From contig LXQE01000158.1 in the NCBI GenBank assembly GCA_003326195.1, forward strand, positions 96,788 to 160,787: DNA of 64,000 bases. Reading direction: 5' to 3'. The notes beneath the pieces are model-generated. The model did not search any database. It was not told the origin of the DNA and saw only the letters and a program-made list of their open reading frames with translations. The DNA comes from Nostoc punctiforme NIES-2108 (lineage in GTDB: Bacteria; Cyanobacteriota; Cyanobacteriia; Cyanobacteriales; Nostocaceae). Every line of letters starts with the position of its first letter. Position 1 is the stretch's first letter. A program made the position numbers and the translations under genes. Below are positions 26,109 through 33,874 of the stretch, piece after piece.

Positions 26109-27245
26109 TTAAAAATCTACACCTCGTTTAAGTTCTACGCCTTGATTAGCATAGTGTTTGTGGCAATAAACTTCTGAGTGGACGCTAGCCAAGTCGAAAT
26201 ACGCGGGTGGATTTTGGCAACGGCCAGTGATAATAATTTCGGTGTCGCGGGGTTTGCGGAGTAAAGCTTGAACAATGGGTTCAACGGGGAGTAATTCTAA
26301 GTCAACGGTGGGATTGAGTTCATCGAGAATAATAGTTTTATACAATCCAGAGGCGATCGCAACTTTGGCAATTTCCCAACCTCGTTCGGCTTCTACATAA
26401 TCTAATTCTTGCCGGGAATTTCGCCAGACAATCGCATCTCCACCGCAACGCTGATGATCCACCACTTCTGGATATGACTGCTGCAAAGCAGCGATCGCAG
26501 CGTCTTCTGTGTAGCCGCTACCACCTTTAAGCCACTGCATAATCAATACACGGGTAGACCCTGGATGATTAATTCCTCTACCAATTGCCTGCAAAGCTTT
26601 ACCCAAAGCACTAGTAGACTTGCCTTTACCAGCACCAGTATAAATTTCAATCCCTTCCAGGAAGAGGGCTTTAGCTGTTGGGTGGTGATGAGGTTTCATT
26701 TCTGAGTGCAAATCTGCAATATCGAGCAACTTTTGCGGTGCGGCGCGTCCGGTAGCAATGATTTCCAACTCTTGGGGTTTGGATTTTAATGTTTTTACCA
26801 CTTCATCTACTGGTAGCAAACCTAAATCCAGAACTGGGTTAATTTCATCCAAGACGACAACTGAATATAAACCACTAGCGATCGCACCTTTGGCTACATC
26901 CCAACCGCGCATTGCTTCATCTCGGTCAAAGGTGGTAATTTCCTCTGGGCCAAAAAATTCCGCTCTCCCGGTGCGAACCTGGTCAATTAAATGGGGAAAC
27001 CCACGCTGCAAAGCTGCGATCGCACCATCTTCGTCATAATCACGTTCTGGCCCTTTTAAAAATCGCAGCAGTAAAACACGATTAGAATTGCTAGGCGTAT
27101 TTATTCCCAAGCCAATGGAGCGCAAAACCACTCCCAAAGCCGCTTGAGATTTACCTTTACCCAGACCATCGTAGACGTGAATTTGACCAATAAGCCGTTC
27201 TTGACGCACTTGCGCCGTCCGAATCCCAATACCGTTCCTTGTCAT
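26109..27245 (-). CDS. cobO: Tandem two-domain cob(I)alamin adenosyltransferase-like protein (CobA/CobO/BtuR type)
   Basis: CobO adds the adenosyl group of ATP to cobalt in corrinoids. A bacterial CobO is about 200 residues; this 378-residue chain contains two full copies. Copy 1 (about 20-190) has the P-loop GLGKGKS at 27-33, then LLLRFLKG, VVVLDEINPVLDLGLL and IIATGR. Copy 2 (about 195-370) has a GAGKGKST P-loop near 205, then LIMQWLKGG, IILDELNPTVDLELL and IIITGR. Both copies keep the Walker A and the DEIN/DELN Walker B motifs, so both may bind ATP. The alternative is a nucleotide-binding paralogue with another role. It is convergent with the kinase operon. Confidence 0.82.
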   Translation of the reverse strand: MTRNGIGIRTAQVRQERLIGQIHVYDGLGKGKSQAALGVVLRSIGLGINTPSNSNRVLLLRFLKGPERDYDEDGAIAALQRGFPHLIDQVRTGRAEFFGPEEITTFDRDEAMRGWDVAKGAIASGLYSVVVLDEINPVLDLGLLPVDEVVKTLKSKPQELEIIATGRAAPQKLLDIADLHSEMKPHHHPTAKALFLEGIEIYTGAGKGKSTSALGKALQAIGRGINHPGSTRVLIMQWLKGGSGYTEDAAIAALQQSYPEVVDHQRCGGDAIVWRNSRQELDYVEAERGWEIAKVAIASGLYKTIILDELNPTVDLELLPVEPIVQALLRKPRDTEIIITGRCQNPPAYFDLASVHSEVYCHKHYANQGVELKRGVDF

Positions 27246-27483
27246 CTCTCAAAAAGCTATAACTATGGCAGTCTTTAATCTTACCTAACCTCTTGTACTC
27301 TCAGATAGAGAAACTACCCCTCTAACACGACTGTACAAGGGTCAGTTTGATCTATTAACAATATCAATAGAGGAATACTGGCACACCCGCATAGTAAAGA
27401 ACAAGAACAATGGGATAATTTCCCCCATCACCCTTACTATCCCAGTTATACTCACTACAGTTCACCCTTACCCGTAACCATTT

Positions 27484-28023
27484 ATGCCTGACAATTGGAT
27501 GCTTCCCAGGATTTTTCCCATTGGTGGATTTCTGTTTGACTTTTTATTTGTACTGATTGCCATCCCCATCGAAGCTTATGTTTTGCATTCTCGACTAAAA
27601 TTTGACAAAAAAACCAGTACTTTTTATGCAATTTCTATCAATCTGTTTTCGAGTGTAATTGGTTGGTTCATATTTTTTGTCTCAGAACCAATCTTGCCAA
27701 TACAGGTGAAATCAGAATTAATTAATTATATGTTTTTTAATAATTTCAGATCACCGAATACACAAACTTTAATTATTTTAACAGCTTGCATCATATTTTT
27801 TACTACATTTTTGATGAAATTTTTCATTTTAAGGGTTTTGCTATTCTCATTAAATGAATCATTTGCGAAAAAAGAAGAAGAACCGAAAATATCTCAGCGG
27901 TTGCAACGGCGTCGTTTTAGTACCCTTAATTTACAAAATAATAATTTAGTTACTACTATACTAATAGCAAATTCTCTGAGTTATACTGCAATAACTATTA
28001 TTTTATTATTTCGTTCAAAATAG
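27484..28023 (+). CDS. fraC: Filament integrity protein FraC
   Basis: A 179-residue membrane protein with four hydrophobic segments (FDFLFVLIAIPIEAYVL, ISINLFSSVIGWFIFF, IILTACIIFFTTFLM and a C-terminal LIANSLSYTAITIILLF) and a basic loop before the last. Length, topology and the following two genes match fraC-fraD-fraE of Anabaena, where FraC and FraD sit at the septa between cells and are needed for filament integrity and cell-to-cell transfer through septal junctions. ATG at 27484, no strong ribosome-binding site. First gene of the cluster. Confidence 0.85.
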   Translation: MPDNWMLPRIFPIGGFLFDFLFVLIAIPIEAYVLHSRLKFDKKTSTFYAISINLFSSVIGWFIFFVSEPILPIQVKSELINYMFFNNFRSPNTQTLIILTACIIFFTTFLMKFFILRVLLFSLNESFAKKEEEPKISQRLQRRRFSTLNLQNNNLVTTILIANSLSYTAITIILLFRSK

Positions 28024-28083
28024 CAAGAAATTACTTGTTTAATTTAGAGAAAAATTATTGATTAATCAGGTGTAGGGAGGAAT

Positions 28084-29091
28084 ATGAATACGTTACTAAA
28101 AGATGTCTTTGGGGTTTTTAGATTTGCTGAAGGGCTTTATGCAGGAATTAGAAAAATATTAGTTCCACCCAAAGCTTACTCTTGGCAGACATTTATTTAT
28201 TTAAGTGTTTTTTCTTGGATACTTTCATATTGTGCCACAGGTTATATCAAAGATATAATTGCCTTTTTCGGTTGGTTATTTTTAATTGCCGGTACAGCTT
28301 GGTATACAACTGAAGATCCTTTGAGGGTTCCTGGGACTTTTATGCCAGTCGGGGCAGTAATCACTGGATTCTTAGTGAGTGTTTTTGCATTTGGAGATCA
28401 ACGAGATGTAATTACACCCAGAACAATCGTTTTTTGGCCAACAATTTCAGCATTAATTACGGCAATACCAGAGTTTATTGAAGGCAATGACACCGATGCC
28501 AAAGCTCGAATTCCTAAGCCACAAGATCGCCAAAGAATCATAATCTTAGTTGCTAGTAGTATGCTGCTAAGTTGTTGGATTCAGTTTCACTTTGTCACAG
28601 ATAATTGGTTACGACAATATCCCAGTTTGCAAGCAGATACTTTTAAACATAGTACCTTTATTGTCAGAACAGAAGCAGCAGTAAAAATTCCCCAAAACGG
28701 CGTTGTAATTCTAGAAAAACTTCAACCAATGGTAGTAGAACAAATAGCTGAAAGACCTTGGTCAGAAGTAGAAAAATGGTTGTTAGATGCGAAACAACAG
28801 GTAGGAAATCTGGGTAGGGGAGTAATTCAAAAAAACCTGAGTAAATATGAAGAGAAGGAACTATGGCGCATTGAACCGCGTGTAGCTAATACAAAGTCTG
28901 GATATATATTAGATTTATTAAGTATTTGGATAGGCCCAAGTTCTAACCCACGGGGCTATTACTTAAAAAAATCTTGTCGCATTGAACCAGTTGCAGCAGC
29001 TACTAATTCAGAGAATAAGATTACAGTTGCAGAAATTGAATGCGATCGCGCCAGTAAATTAATTCCTGGTTCACCGCCTCCGCAGCAGTGA
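28084..29091 (+). CDS. fraD: Filament integrity protein FraD
   Basis: 335 residues with about five membrane segments in the N-terminal half (FIYLSVFSWILSYCATGYI, IIAFFGWLFLIAGTAWY, AVITGFLVSVFAFG, IVFWPTISALITAIP, IILVASSMLLSCWIQFHF). A large soluble, presumably periplasmic C-terminal domain follows (~175-335), ending in a proline-rich tail. In Anabaena, FraD is a septal-junction plug component. The start has a good ribosome-binding site (GTAGGGAGGAAT), 60 bp after fraC. The C-terminal residues are at the edge of a low-complexity repeat that begins at the stop codon. Confidence 0.85.
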   Translation: MNTLLKDVFGVFRFAEGLYAGIRKILVPPKAYSWQTFIYLSVFSWILSYCATGYIKDIIAFFGWLFLIAGTAWYTTEDPLRVPGTFMPVGAVITGFLVSVFAFGDQRDVITPRTIVFWPTISALITAIPEFIEGNDTDAKARIPKPQDRQRIIILVASSMLLSCWIQFHFVTDNWLRQYPSLQADTFKHSTFIVRTEAAVKIPQNGVVILEKLQPMVVEQIAERPWSEVEKWLLDAKQQVGNLGRGVIQKNLSKYEEKELWRIEPRVANTKSGYILDLLSIWIGPSSNPRGYYLKKSCRIEPVAAATNSENKITVAEIECDRASKLIPGSPPPQQ

Positions 29092-29093
29092 GG

Positions 29094-29404
29094 AGAGGGG
29101 CAGAGAGGGGCAGAGGAGCAGGGAAGCAGGGGAGCCTACGGTGTACACACAAGTTATCGAATCACTACCAGTCCTCGAATTACCCCACCCTAACCCTCCC
29201 CGTATGTATTGGGGAGGGAACTAGATTTTCCGGTTTCCCCCCTTGCCAAGGGGGGATTAAGGGGGGTAAAACCCGGATCTCAAAGTAACTCTGATTTGTA
29301 TGTACACAGTAGGCAGAGGAGCAGGGGGAAGAATAATAAAATTACCTTTTTACCCTCTGCCTCTTCCCAATGACCAATGACAAATGACCAATGACAAATG
29401 ACAA
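29094..29404. repeat. fraD-fraE spacer made of dispersed repeats
   Basis: G-rich tract (29094-29135), a terminal-inverted-repeat element (29136-29312), another G-rich tract (29314-29360), then 7-bp units ATGACAA/ATGACCA leading directly into the fraE ATG. No gene. Confidence 0.8.
29136..29312. mobile_element. MITE-like element B1 between fraD and fraE
   Basis: Inverted ends CTACGGTGTACACACAAGT (left) and, reverse-complemented, CTACTGTGTACATACAAAT (right). The flanks GCAGGGGAGC and GCAGAGGAGC could be a 10-bp target duplication, but they lie in low-complexity DNA. The interior has C/G-rich hairpin repeats (CCCTCCCC, CCCCCTTGCC, AAGGGGGG). A second copy is at 35776-35929. Confidence 0.7.
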
Positions 29405-30184
29405 ATGACTATTAACAGAATTTTTGTATTGGCAAAGAATGTGTTTCAGGAAGTAGTACGCGATCGCATCCTATATATTATTGGTTTTTATGCGCTAGTA
29501 CTCGCCACCGCCTTCCGCGTCCTTCCTGAATTTGCAGCTACGGCTGAAGATAAAATGTTTTTAGACTTTGGGATGGCAGCAATGAATGCCATCGGGTTAA
29601 TTATTACGATATTTATTGGTACAGGACTAATTAATAAAGAAATTGAAAAACGCACTATTTTAGTATTAATTGCTAAACCTGTTAGTCGCAGTGAAATTAT
29701 CGTCGGCAAATACTTGGGTTTATCCGCAGTCCTAGCTGTGCTTGTCGCCACGATGACAGCAATTTATCTGGTATTTCTGCAAATTGGTAATATTCCTCAT
29801 CCGACAGCAAGCATTCTAATTGCTGCAATTTTCTTATTTTTGCAGTTGTCATTAATTACTGCTGTGGCTATTACCTTCGGTGTTTTTACTGCTTCTCTGC
29901 TAGCGACTGTTTTAACCTTCGCGGTATATTTAATCGGAAATATTACTCAAGATTTAGTACAACTTGGTCGTCTTAGCCGTAACCCTGGTATGGAACGTCT
30001 AACTCAAGCTTTGTTTCTTTTCTTACCAGATTTATCTCGATTAGATTTGAAAAATGATGCCGTATATGGTCTGCAAGCACTACCTGACACCACTGCACTG
30101 ATTATGAATGCTGGTTATGGCTTACTTTATAGTGCCATGTTGTTAGCGATCGCTATTTTTATCTTTTCACAACGTGAATTTTAG
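29405..30184 (+). CDS. fraE: Filament integrity protein FraE, ABC-2-type permease
   Basis: 259 residues with about six hydrophobic segments, resembling the ABC-2 permease family (NVFQEVVRDRILYIIGFYALV, GLINKEIEKRTILVLIAKPVSRSEIIVGKYLGL, the typical cytoplasmic coupling region). Its position after fraCD identifies FraE, which is required for filament integrity and heterocyst function in Anabaena; the matching ATPase is not encoded here. The ATG lies in a run of 7-bp ATGACAA/ATGACCA units and has no ribosome-binding site, so expression may depend on the repeat-filled leader. Confidence 0.83.
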   Translation: MTINRIFVLAKNVFQEVVRDRILYIIGFYALVLATAFRVLPEFAATAEDKMFLDFGMAAMNAIGLIITIFIGTGLINKEIEKRTILVLIAKPVSRSEIIVGKYLGLSAVLAVLVATMTAIYLVFLQIGNIPHPTASILIAAIFLFLQLSLITAVAITFGVFTASLLATVLTFAVYLIGNITQDLVQLGRLSRNPGMERLTQALFLFLPDLSRLDLKNDAVYGLQALPDTTALIMNAGYGLLYSAMLLAIAIFIFSQREF

Positions 30185-30298
30185 GCATTGGGCATGGGGG
30201 AGAGTACAAGGGGAAAGACTGTAATATTATAACTTTTGTCCCCTTGTCCCCTTGTCTCCCCTACTCCCCTGCTTATCCGAACTGTATTGCTTACACAT

Positions 30299-30694
30299 CT
30301 ACAAGGGCTGAGTACCTTGGCTAGATGCTTTTTGTGCAATAGTTTTCAAGCGAGTCGCTCTGCTTTTACGGATACGTTCACTTTTGCGAACTCCACCAGC
30401 CATCTCATATTCACGGCTATCTTTGCCGTATTTAAAGCCGATTCCCATGAGCATTTTTTCGGAGAAAGTACCCAAGGTTTGTTCTAACTTGTCAATTTCC
30501 ACTTTGGAAGAGTCAATTGTGCTGAGAGCAGTATTATGAGCTTCTAACTTGCTGCGTAATTGCTCAATTAGTTCTGTCAGGATTTTTAAATTACAAGTCT
30601 CTCCAAGATCCAGATTGACATCAATTGCTTTCAGTCCAGCAAATCTTAACTCAGCATTTTCTAGAACGCGGGATGTACGTTTTCTCAAAGACAT
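30299..30694 (-). CDS. Uncharacterised 131-residue basic protein
   Basis: Soluble, helix-rich, possibly coiled-coil: LKILTELIEQLRSKLEAHNTALSTIDSSKVEIDKLEQTLGTFSEKMLMGIGFKYGKDS, then a highly basic C-terminus (RKSERIRKSRATRLKTIAQK). The basic tail could bind nucleic acid. A similar small conserved protein is familiar in filamentous cyanobacteria, but its function is unknown. ATG at 30692-30694. A one-sided end of the CAATAC element family lies just downstream (30268-30289). Confidence 0.6.
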   Translation of the reverse strand: MSLRKRTSRVLENAELRFAGLKAIDVNLDLGETCNLKILTELIEQLRSKLEAHNTALSTIDSSKVEIDKLEQTLGTFSEKMLMGIGFKYGKDSREYEMAGGVRKSERIRKSRATRLKTIAQKASSQGTQPL

Positions 30695-30849
30695 AAATTT
30701 AGTTACTTGTAATATTTATACAGTTACTATGCCCTATTGAAAATATATTCTGGTTCAGCAAAATCCACAAAAATAATTATATTTTTTATAAAATAGATCC
30801 TGGTAAATTCTCTTAATTGATTTCAAGTGTTTATCTAATCTTAATTACA

Positions 30850-31020
30850 GTTCGAGCATTCATAACTACAAAAGAAGCTGTGTTAAATTCAGAAGAAACT
30901 ATGTGAACTACAGCTTAAGCATTCATAACTACAGAAGAAGCTGTGTTAATTACAGCTTGAGCATTCATAATCACAGAATAAGTCGTATTAACTACAGCTT
31001 AAGTATTACTTATATGATAA
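30850..31020. repeat. Degenerate A+T-rich tandem repeat, ~42-bp period
   Basis: Units such as AGCATTCATAACTACAGAAG followed by AAGCTGTGTTAATTACAGCT recur about four times, with decay at both ends (fading out to ~31110). Non-coding. Unrelated in sequence to the 42-bp repeat at 15143. Confidence 0.7.
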
Positions 31021-31241
31021 GTAATATTTATGATTAATTTCCAAGCTGTATTAATTAAGGCTTCAAGTTTACTTAATCAGATAATGAGCATTTATAACTA
31101 CAGCTTCACCATTAATAAGTGCTGTTTAAGTTGTATCAAGTACGGCTTAAACAGTACTTATAGCTGTTCCCCTATAGTTATTAATATCAAGTTCAGAGCG
31201 ATCGCACCAACAAAGATTTTCAGTCTACTGCCATTTGCTTA

Positions 31242-31526
31242 TTACTCAGCATCATCCCCCGCAAAAAGAGTACATTGCCGTGTAGCTTTGTCATAATAAG
31301 TCTGTGCTGTCAATCAGATGTCTTGAGGAAACTGCTCAAAAAATGCTTCTCTTTCTTTTTTCGCTTTTCGTTGTTGGTTAAATTCTGTAGCTAATTTCAG
31401 GTCAATATCTTGTGTTCAAAAAGGCTGATGTTGCGTAAATTTTGCCCCAATAAAACAAGCGCGTTCTAAGTCGGTGGGGTCGTCTAAAATCGCAATTATA
31501 ATGCGGGTATCGCCTTTTGTGCGCAT
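31242..31526 (-). pseudogene. Gene remnant with two in-frame TGA codons
   Basis: From ATG at 31524-31526 one frame reads MRTKGDTRIIIAILDDPTDL, ERACFIGAKFTQHQPF, TGA (31416-31418), TQDIDLKLATEFNQQ, RKAKKEREAFFEQFPQDI, TGA, LTAQTYYDKATRQCTLFAG, DDAE and TAA. The protein-like composition on both sides of each stop suggests a decayed gene. I do not know the family. Confidence 0.45.
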
Positions 31527-31617
31527 ACAAAATTTAGGTATTACAGGGATGTTAGTAAGGTTTGGTATGGTGCAATATTGCTATAATGATGGATATAAAA
31601 TACTAGTTTTTAAGTTA

Positions 31618-32034
31618 ATGCCTGCTAAAGATATTTTTCATTATGCCGTTAGGAAAGGATTAGAAAAGGAGGGTTGGTTAATTACTAATGACCCTTTGAG
31701 GATTGAAATTGGTGATGTTGAAATGTATATTGACTTAGGTGCAGAGCAAATTTTGGCAGCCGAAAGAGCCGGAGAGAAAATAGCCGTTGAGATTAAGAGT
31801 TTTATTGGTGCATCAAACATTTCTGAATTCCATACAGCAATTGGACAGTTTTTTAATTATCGTATCGCGTTAGAAGAGCAAGAACCTGAGAGAGTTTTAT
31901 ATTTGGCTGTGCCTTTAGGAATATATAACGCTTTCTTTAAGTTGCAGTTTATTAAAATAGTTATTCAGCGCTCTCAATTGAAATTAATAATTTACGATCA
32001 GATTCAGGAGGTAATTTTAGAATGGAAAAACTAG
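31618..32034 (+). CDS. xisH: XisH-family protein
   Basis: 138 residues from ATG 31618 (MPAKDIFHYAVRKGLEKEGWLITNDPL), the usual XisH start; the frame is open 48 codons further up but that part is unlike the family. XisH was first found as a factor controlling excision of the fdxN element in Anabaena. The fold has a nuclease-like core (DLGAEQILAAERAGEKIAVEIKSF, with Asp, Glu and the VEIKSF strand placed as in PD-(D/E)XK enzymes). It overlaps xisI by 13 bp. No fdxN element, xisF recombinase or nif gene is in the window, so this is one of the many paralogous pairs of unknown role. Confidence 0.9.
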   Translation: MPAKDIFHYAVRKGLEKEGWLITNDPLRIEIGDVEMYIDLGAEQILAAERAGEKIAVEIKSFIGASNISEFHTAIGQFFNYRIALEEQEPERVLYLAVPLGIYNAFFKLQFIKIVIQRSQLKLIIYDQIQEVILEWKN

Positions 32035-32357
32035 AGCAATACCAAAACTATGTTCAACAAGCCATAACAGAATATGCCGAGCTAGGCTCATCAAGAGATG
32101 AAATTGAACAACAATTAATTTTTGATACAGTTCGCAACCACTATCAATTGATGTATGTTGGGTGGAAAAATAGACGACGGCAGCATGGTTGTGTTTTGCA
32201 TATCGATATTAAAAACAACAAAATTTGGATACAGCATGATGGAACTGAAATTGGCATTGCTAATGAGTTAATTAAATTAGGAGTACCAAAAGAAGATATT
32301 GTGTTAGCATTTCATGAACCTTTGGTGAGGCAATATACAGGTTTTGCAGTTGGTTAA
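32022..32357 (+). CDS. xisI: XisI-family protein
   Basis: 111 residues, normal for XisI: QNYVQQAITEYAELGSSRDEIEQQLIFDTVRNHYQLMYVGWKNRRRQHGCVLHIDIKNNKIWIQHDGTEIGIANELIKLGVPKEDIVLAFHEPLVRQYTGFAVG. XisI is the obligate partner of XisH in fdxN-element excision. The strong ribosome-binding site CAGGAGGTAATTTTAGA lies inside the end of xisH. The linked, overlapping layout resembles a two-component toxin-antitoxin or effector-control unit. Confidence 0.9.
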   Translation: MEKLEQYQNYVQQAITEYAELGSSRDEIEQQLIFDTVRNHYQLMYVGWKNRRRQHGCVLHIDIKNNKIWIQHDGTEIGIANELIKLGVPKEDIVLAFHEPLVRQYTGFAVG

Positions 32358-32809
32358 GTTCAAGATGAATTTAATTATATTAATAATTTTAGCGATCGCC
32401 ACAACTCACGCTTTCACTTTTAATCGGTAGGGTGTGTTATCGCCAAGCGCCGCACCATCAATGATTTTTGGTGCGTTAGGACTAACGTCCATAGGCGAAG
32501 TGGTTACTTGGTCTACACCATCTGAGCCTGATAAGCCTTTCCGTTGGTGTCGGATTTGGGCATAGAAAAGAGATATTTTTTCGTGGGCTTTTGCAGATGA
32601 CGTGAAAAGTCAGCTAGGTATTCCCATGCTATGCATGGGAACCAAATCAAAAAATTATCTCTTTATATCATGTCCGCCTAATTAGTTATAATTCCCGCAT
32701 CTGTGCAAAAACCAGGAAACCCTCTTTCCCCCTGCCCCCTGCCCCCTGCTCCCCTGCCGTCTTAATGATAAGTCTTGAACCGGACACGATATTACAAGGC
32801 TAACTCTAG
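32358..32809. other. Repeat-filled spacer after xisI
   Basis: Holds a GGTGCG-type dispersed hairpin fragment (32424-32510) and an inverted pair AGAGATATTTTTTC (about 32570-32583) / AAAAAATTATCTCT (32648-32661) enclosing CCCATGCTATGCATGGG (32624-32640), perhaps another small element. A C-rich tract lies at 32717-32758. No gene. Confidence 0.5.
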
Positions 32810-33475
32810 CTAATAAATAACTATCTGAGGTTGCTCAATTGTGCCATCAGGCATGATAGTATCTCGCAACTTCGCATAAATCAAATTTGTCTTCCAAAGG
32901 TTTGCCTTACTCAAGTTTGCTTTGGTTAAATTTGCCCATGTCAAGTCTGCACTAGTTAAGTTAGCCTCAGTCAAATTAGCTTCTAGTAATTTTGCTCCAC
33001 ATAGCTTTGCTCGTGTGAGATTGGCAAAACTTAAGTTAGCTTCAATCAGCGATGCTTCAATTAATTTGGCTTCACTTAAGTCTGCTTCTCTCAAATCTAC
33101 ATCACATAAAGAAGCACCCCAAAGATTACTACCTGTGAATTTCACCCGCCATAAGAAAGTTCCGCACAAATTTGCTCTTGTTAAATCAGCATTAGTCAAA
33201 TTGGCTTCACATAAAGATGCTTCATACAAATTAGCTTCACGTAAGCTAGCTTGCATCAAATTTGCGCCACTTAAATTAGCACGAGTGAGAACACAGCCAG
33301 ACAAATTTGCATTACGCAAATCCGCTCCGATAAAGTTGATACCATTTAAATTAATTCCTTTCAGGTCGATTCCCCTCAAGTCACATCCACTGAAATCTCG
33401 GCGCTGAAAATATTTATTTGTGATTTGACTTAAAATAAATTCCTGTTGTTGAGCATAATTGTTCATGGTATTCAC
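32810..33475 (-). CDS. Pentapeptide-repeat protein
   Basis: 221 residues. After a ~35-residue N-terminal cap (NNYAQQQEFILSQITNKYFQRRDF) come about 32 consecutive five-residue units of the A(N/D)LXX type (GADLRNANLSGCVLTRANLS and so on) up to ~205. These fold into a right-handed quadrilateral beta-helix. Very common in cyanobacteria, mostly of unknown function. Frequent TTNGCNNNACT-type codon repetition makes the opposite strand open too. ATG at 33473-33475. A MITE-like element lies 45 bp upstream. Confidence 0.93.
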   Translation of the reverse strand: MNTMNNYAQQQEFILSQITNKYFQRRDFSGCDLRGIDLKGINLNGINFIGADLRNANLSGCVLTRANLSGANLMQASLREANLYEASLCEANLTNADLTRANLCGTFLWRVKFTGSNLWGASLCDVDLREADLSEAKLIEASLIEANLSFANLTRAKLCGAKLLEANLTEANLTSADLTWANLTKANLSKANLWKTNLIYAKLRDTIMPDGTIEQPQIVIY

Positions 33476-33519
33476 CTCTGGGTGTAATTGATCTCAAAGG
33501 TTGAGTGTGGTAGTTACCG

Positions 33520-33642
33520 CAATACTTCTCGGTTAGGCATTTTTAATTCGGAATCGGGTTTTGAGAAAAGGTTACTGGATTTGGGTTAAAGGTTTTTCTT
33601 TCCCCTTTCCCTTTCCTTTTTCCCCTTAACCGAGAAGTATTG
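33520..33642. mobile_element. MITE-like element A2 with perfect 10-bp target duplication
   Basis: Terminal inverted repeats CAATACTTCTCGGTTA / TAACCGAGAAGTATTG (16 bp, perfect). Flanks GTAGTTACCG at 33510-33519 and 33643-33652 are identical. Length 123 bp; the interior is C/T-rich with no coding capacity. Confidence 0.9.
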
Positions 33643-33874
33643 GTAGTTACCGTATATTGAGAGTACACCGCAAATGGAGATTAGCTCAGTAAATAATCAA
33701 AAATAAATTAGCAAAAAATCGGCAATCACTTGAAAATGCGTTTTTTCAGTGGTTTTTAAAACAAAAAATGCTGACATAAGTCAAGAAATATTCATATAAC
33801 AAGAATCATCTTGCTTACTCCAAATTAAAAATTACCATAAGTAATATTAATGGCGTATCCTTTTGTTACTTTCA

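Noticed and set aside
330..31526. Several in-frame TGA codons (330, 6305, 31416 and one more downstream) suggesting TGA recoding as Trp
   Set aside because: Intact genes in the window end in TGA, including the kinase whose TGA is part of an ATGA overlap, and Trp is coded by TGG throughout. The P-loop case has the family Trp one codon before the stop position. Pseudogenes explain it better.
32922..33407. 161-codon + strand frame opposite the pentapeptide gene
   Set aside because: It is the shadow of the five-residue repeat pattern, which is open on both strands.
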